A stretch of DNA of 22,127 nt from JAIBJP01 sp035639875 (lineage in GTDB: Bacteria; Actinomycetota; Thermoleophilia; Gaiellales; Gaiellaceae). A program made the position numbers and the translations under genes. The notes beneath the pieces are model-generated. The model was not told the DNA's origin and searched no databases. It worked only from the letters and a program-made list of their open reading frames with translations. Where the stretch lies: contig DASQXE010000107.1 of the NCBI GenBank assembly GCA_035639875.1, positions 1-22,127 of the forward strand. The letters run 5' to 3'. This document shows, piece by piece, positions 21,354 to 22,127 of the stretch (positions are counted from its first letter, which is position 1; the number at the start of each line of letters is the position of its first letter).

Positions 21354-21441
21354 AGCCGCTCTCCCGTCTCCCTGTCGGGTCGGCGCCTCCGTCGCCGATT
21401 CGTTGCCCGCGAAGGAGTGTCTGCCGCCCAGACGCCTCCTG

Positions 21442-21463
21442 CAATGGGCCGCCCGGCTCATTG
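21442..21463. promoter_or_regulatory. Palindrome 1, candidate operator upstream of the kinase gene
   Basis: The arms CAATGGGCC and GGCTCATTG surround GCCC and differ at one pair. It lies about 89 bp before the kinase start codon. The core recurs at 21547. Confidence 0.45.
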
Positions 21464-21546
21464 AGCGTTTAGGCCCGTCAACGCGATACAGCTCCACTGA
21501 TCGCGCATTTCGGGACGGATGAGCGTTGAGACTGCTCGGCGAAAAT

Positions 21547-21562
21547 TGGGCCGCCCGGCCCA
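21547..21562. promoter_or_regulatory. Palindrome 2, candidate operator
   Basis: Perfect arms TGGGCC and GGCCCA surround the same GCCC centre. Thirteen bases are identical to palindrome 1, 102 bp away. Confidence 0.45.
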
Positions 21563-21846
21563 TAGACGCCACTCAGCACCCGTTCGATCATGAAGAGGCC
21601 TGCGGGTTGCGGATATTTCCCCGCCGGCGCGCGTCCCTCGCGGCGCGGGACAGGGAGAGGAAAGAGGTTCGTACTGCTGCGGCCCATCGATCGACGGTCC
21701 TTCGACGTCGGCCCGACTCGGGTCGGTGCGCGTCTGGACCAACGGGGGGTTGATCGCGAGGCGGGGAGTTCTAGCGTCACGCTCACCGTGCCCTCAAGGC
21801 GGCGGTTTTCTGCGGAGGTTGCAACCGGGAGAGGAGTTTTAGCTTG

Positions 21847-22127
21847 ATGGCGGTAGACCACACAACCGGCTGGATGCGGTCCCATGGGCGCAGGGCGCTT
21901 GCCCTCGCCCTCTTCGCGTGCGTGCTCGTAGCCGCACTCGCAGTCGCCGGGTCCTCGCAAGCCGCCGTCGAATCCCCGCCGCCGCCACAGGTGTGGTCCG
22001 ACAAGGCCGACTACGCGCCGGGTGAGCTCGTCACGCTCTCTGGCGCGAACTGGGCACCCGGCGAGGCTGTGCACATCCGCGTCAACGACGACGCGGGACA
22101 GACGTGGAGCCGCGATGTCGACGTGAC
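21847..22127 (+). CDS. Exported protein, N-terminal part, cut by the window end
   Basis: The frame starts at ATG 21847, behind GGGAGAGGAG, and is still open at 22127. The first 93 codons encode a basic start (MAVDHTTGWMRSHGRRAL), a hydrophobic stretch and a signal-peptidase-like site near SSQAA. A mature part follows, with SDKADYAPGELVTLSG and NWAPGEAVHIRVNDDAGQTW. This last pattern is common at the N-terminus of large actinobacterial surface proteins with repeated beta-sandwich domains. Total length and function cannot be judged. It is the third exported protein within 5 kb. Confidence 0.8.
   Translation, partial: MAVDHTTGWMRSHGRRALALALFACVLVAALAVAGSSQAAVESPPPPQVWSDKADYAPGELVTLSGANWAPGEAVHIRVNDDAGQTWSRDVDV

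Larger units (their letters stand above)
21354..21846. other. Regulatory-looking intergenic stretch of 490 bp
   Basis: No frame is convincing as a gene. The stretch separates the minus-strand kinase gene from the plus-strand exported-protein gene, so it should hold both promoters. Two related palindromes sharing TGGGCCGCCCGGC lie at 21442-21463 and 21547-21562. GGTTGCAACC near 21818-21827 is another short palindrome, just before the plus-strand ribosome binding site. Confidence 0.5.

Noticed and set aside
21354..21572. N-terminal extension of the histidine kinase
   Set aside because: GTG 21353 has a good ribosome binding site. The upstream residues are of low protein-like quality and cover the palindromic promoter region.
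1..22127. CRISPR array, rRNA, intact insertion sequence or phage module
   Set aside because: No regularly spaced repeats, rRNA-like segments, transposase motifs or phage structural genes were found. The only mobile trace is the tRNA-Trp island.

Overview
The window looks like chromosomal DNA from a high-GC actinobacterium. It has strong GC-ending codon use, frequent GTG starts, a WhiG/FliA-type sigma factor and an EF-G paralog. Several genes have a -10 box only a few bases from the start codon, suggesting leaderless transcripts. The mix of genes (small CxxC protein after the EF-G paralog, SdrD_B and TolB-like surface proteins, soluble NarL-type kinase) suggests class Thermoleophilia (Gaiellales or Solirubrobacterales). 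That placement is inference.

Layout. 146-436 is a small alpha/beta-barrel-like protein. 651-3298 is a remnant integrated element: a 45-bp copy of the 3' half of tRNA-Trp at 651-695 mirrors the intact tRNA-Trp at 3257-3329. Between them lie a short DUF1801-like relic, a secreted M28 peptidase and the C-terminal piece of a tyrosine recombinase. 3352-8825 is a plus-strand housekeeping block: a tiny membrane protein, the sigma factor, the EF-G paralog, a CxxC protein, a 77-aa Arg-rich protein and an ALDH7-like dehydrogenase. 8830-10131 is an M48/HtpX-type membrane protease gene with two opposite frameshifts, divergent from an RNase HI-like gene. That gene converges on an RpiB-like gene with interlocked stop codons. 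tRNA-Gly follows, then a secreted collagen-like protein with a duplicated 70-residue module and a possible attenuator in its leader.

12312-13134 is hairpin-rich, contains no recognisable gene and ends in a (TCT)n tract next to an HD-domain gene. Next come a 27-aa membrane peptide and an ECF sigma factor coupled to a small partner gene. After another hairpin-rich gap lie tRNA-Cys, a cupin gene whose 3' end runs antisense into that tRNA, and a periplasmic-binding-type protein without a signal peptide.

The right end concerns the cell surface: a TolB-like beta-propeller, an SdrD_B-domain protein, a soluble histidine kinase and the start of another exported protein, which is cut by the window edge. 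Two near-identical palindromes lie upstream of the kinase. No CRISPR array, rRNA or intact mobile element was seen. The strongest unusual points are the tRNA-Trp island with peptidase cargo, the leaderless-promoter pattern, the collagen-gene leader and the paired palindromes.
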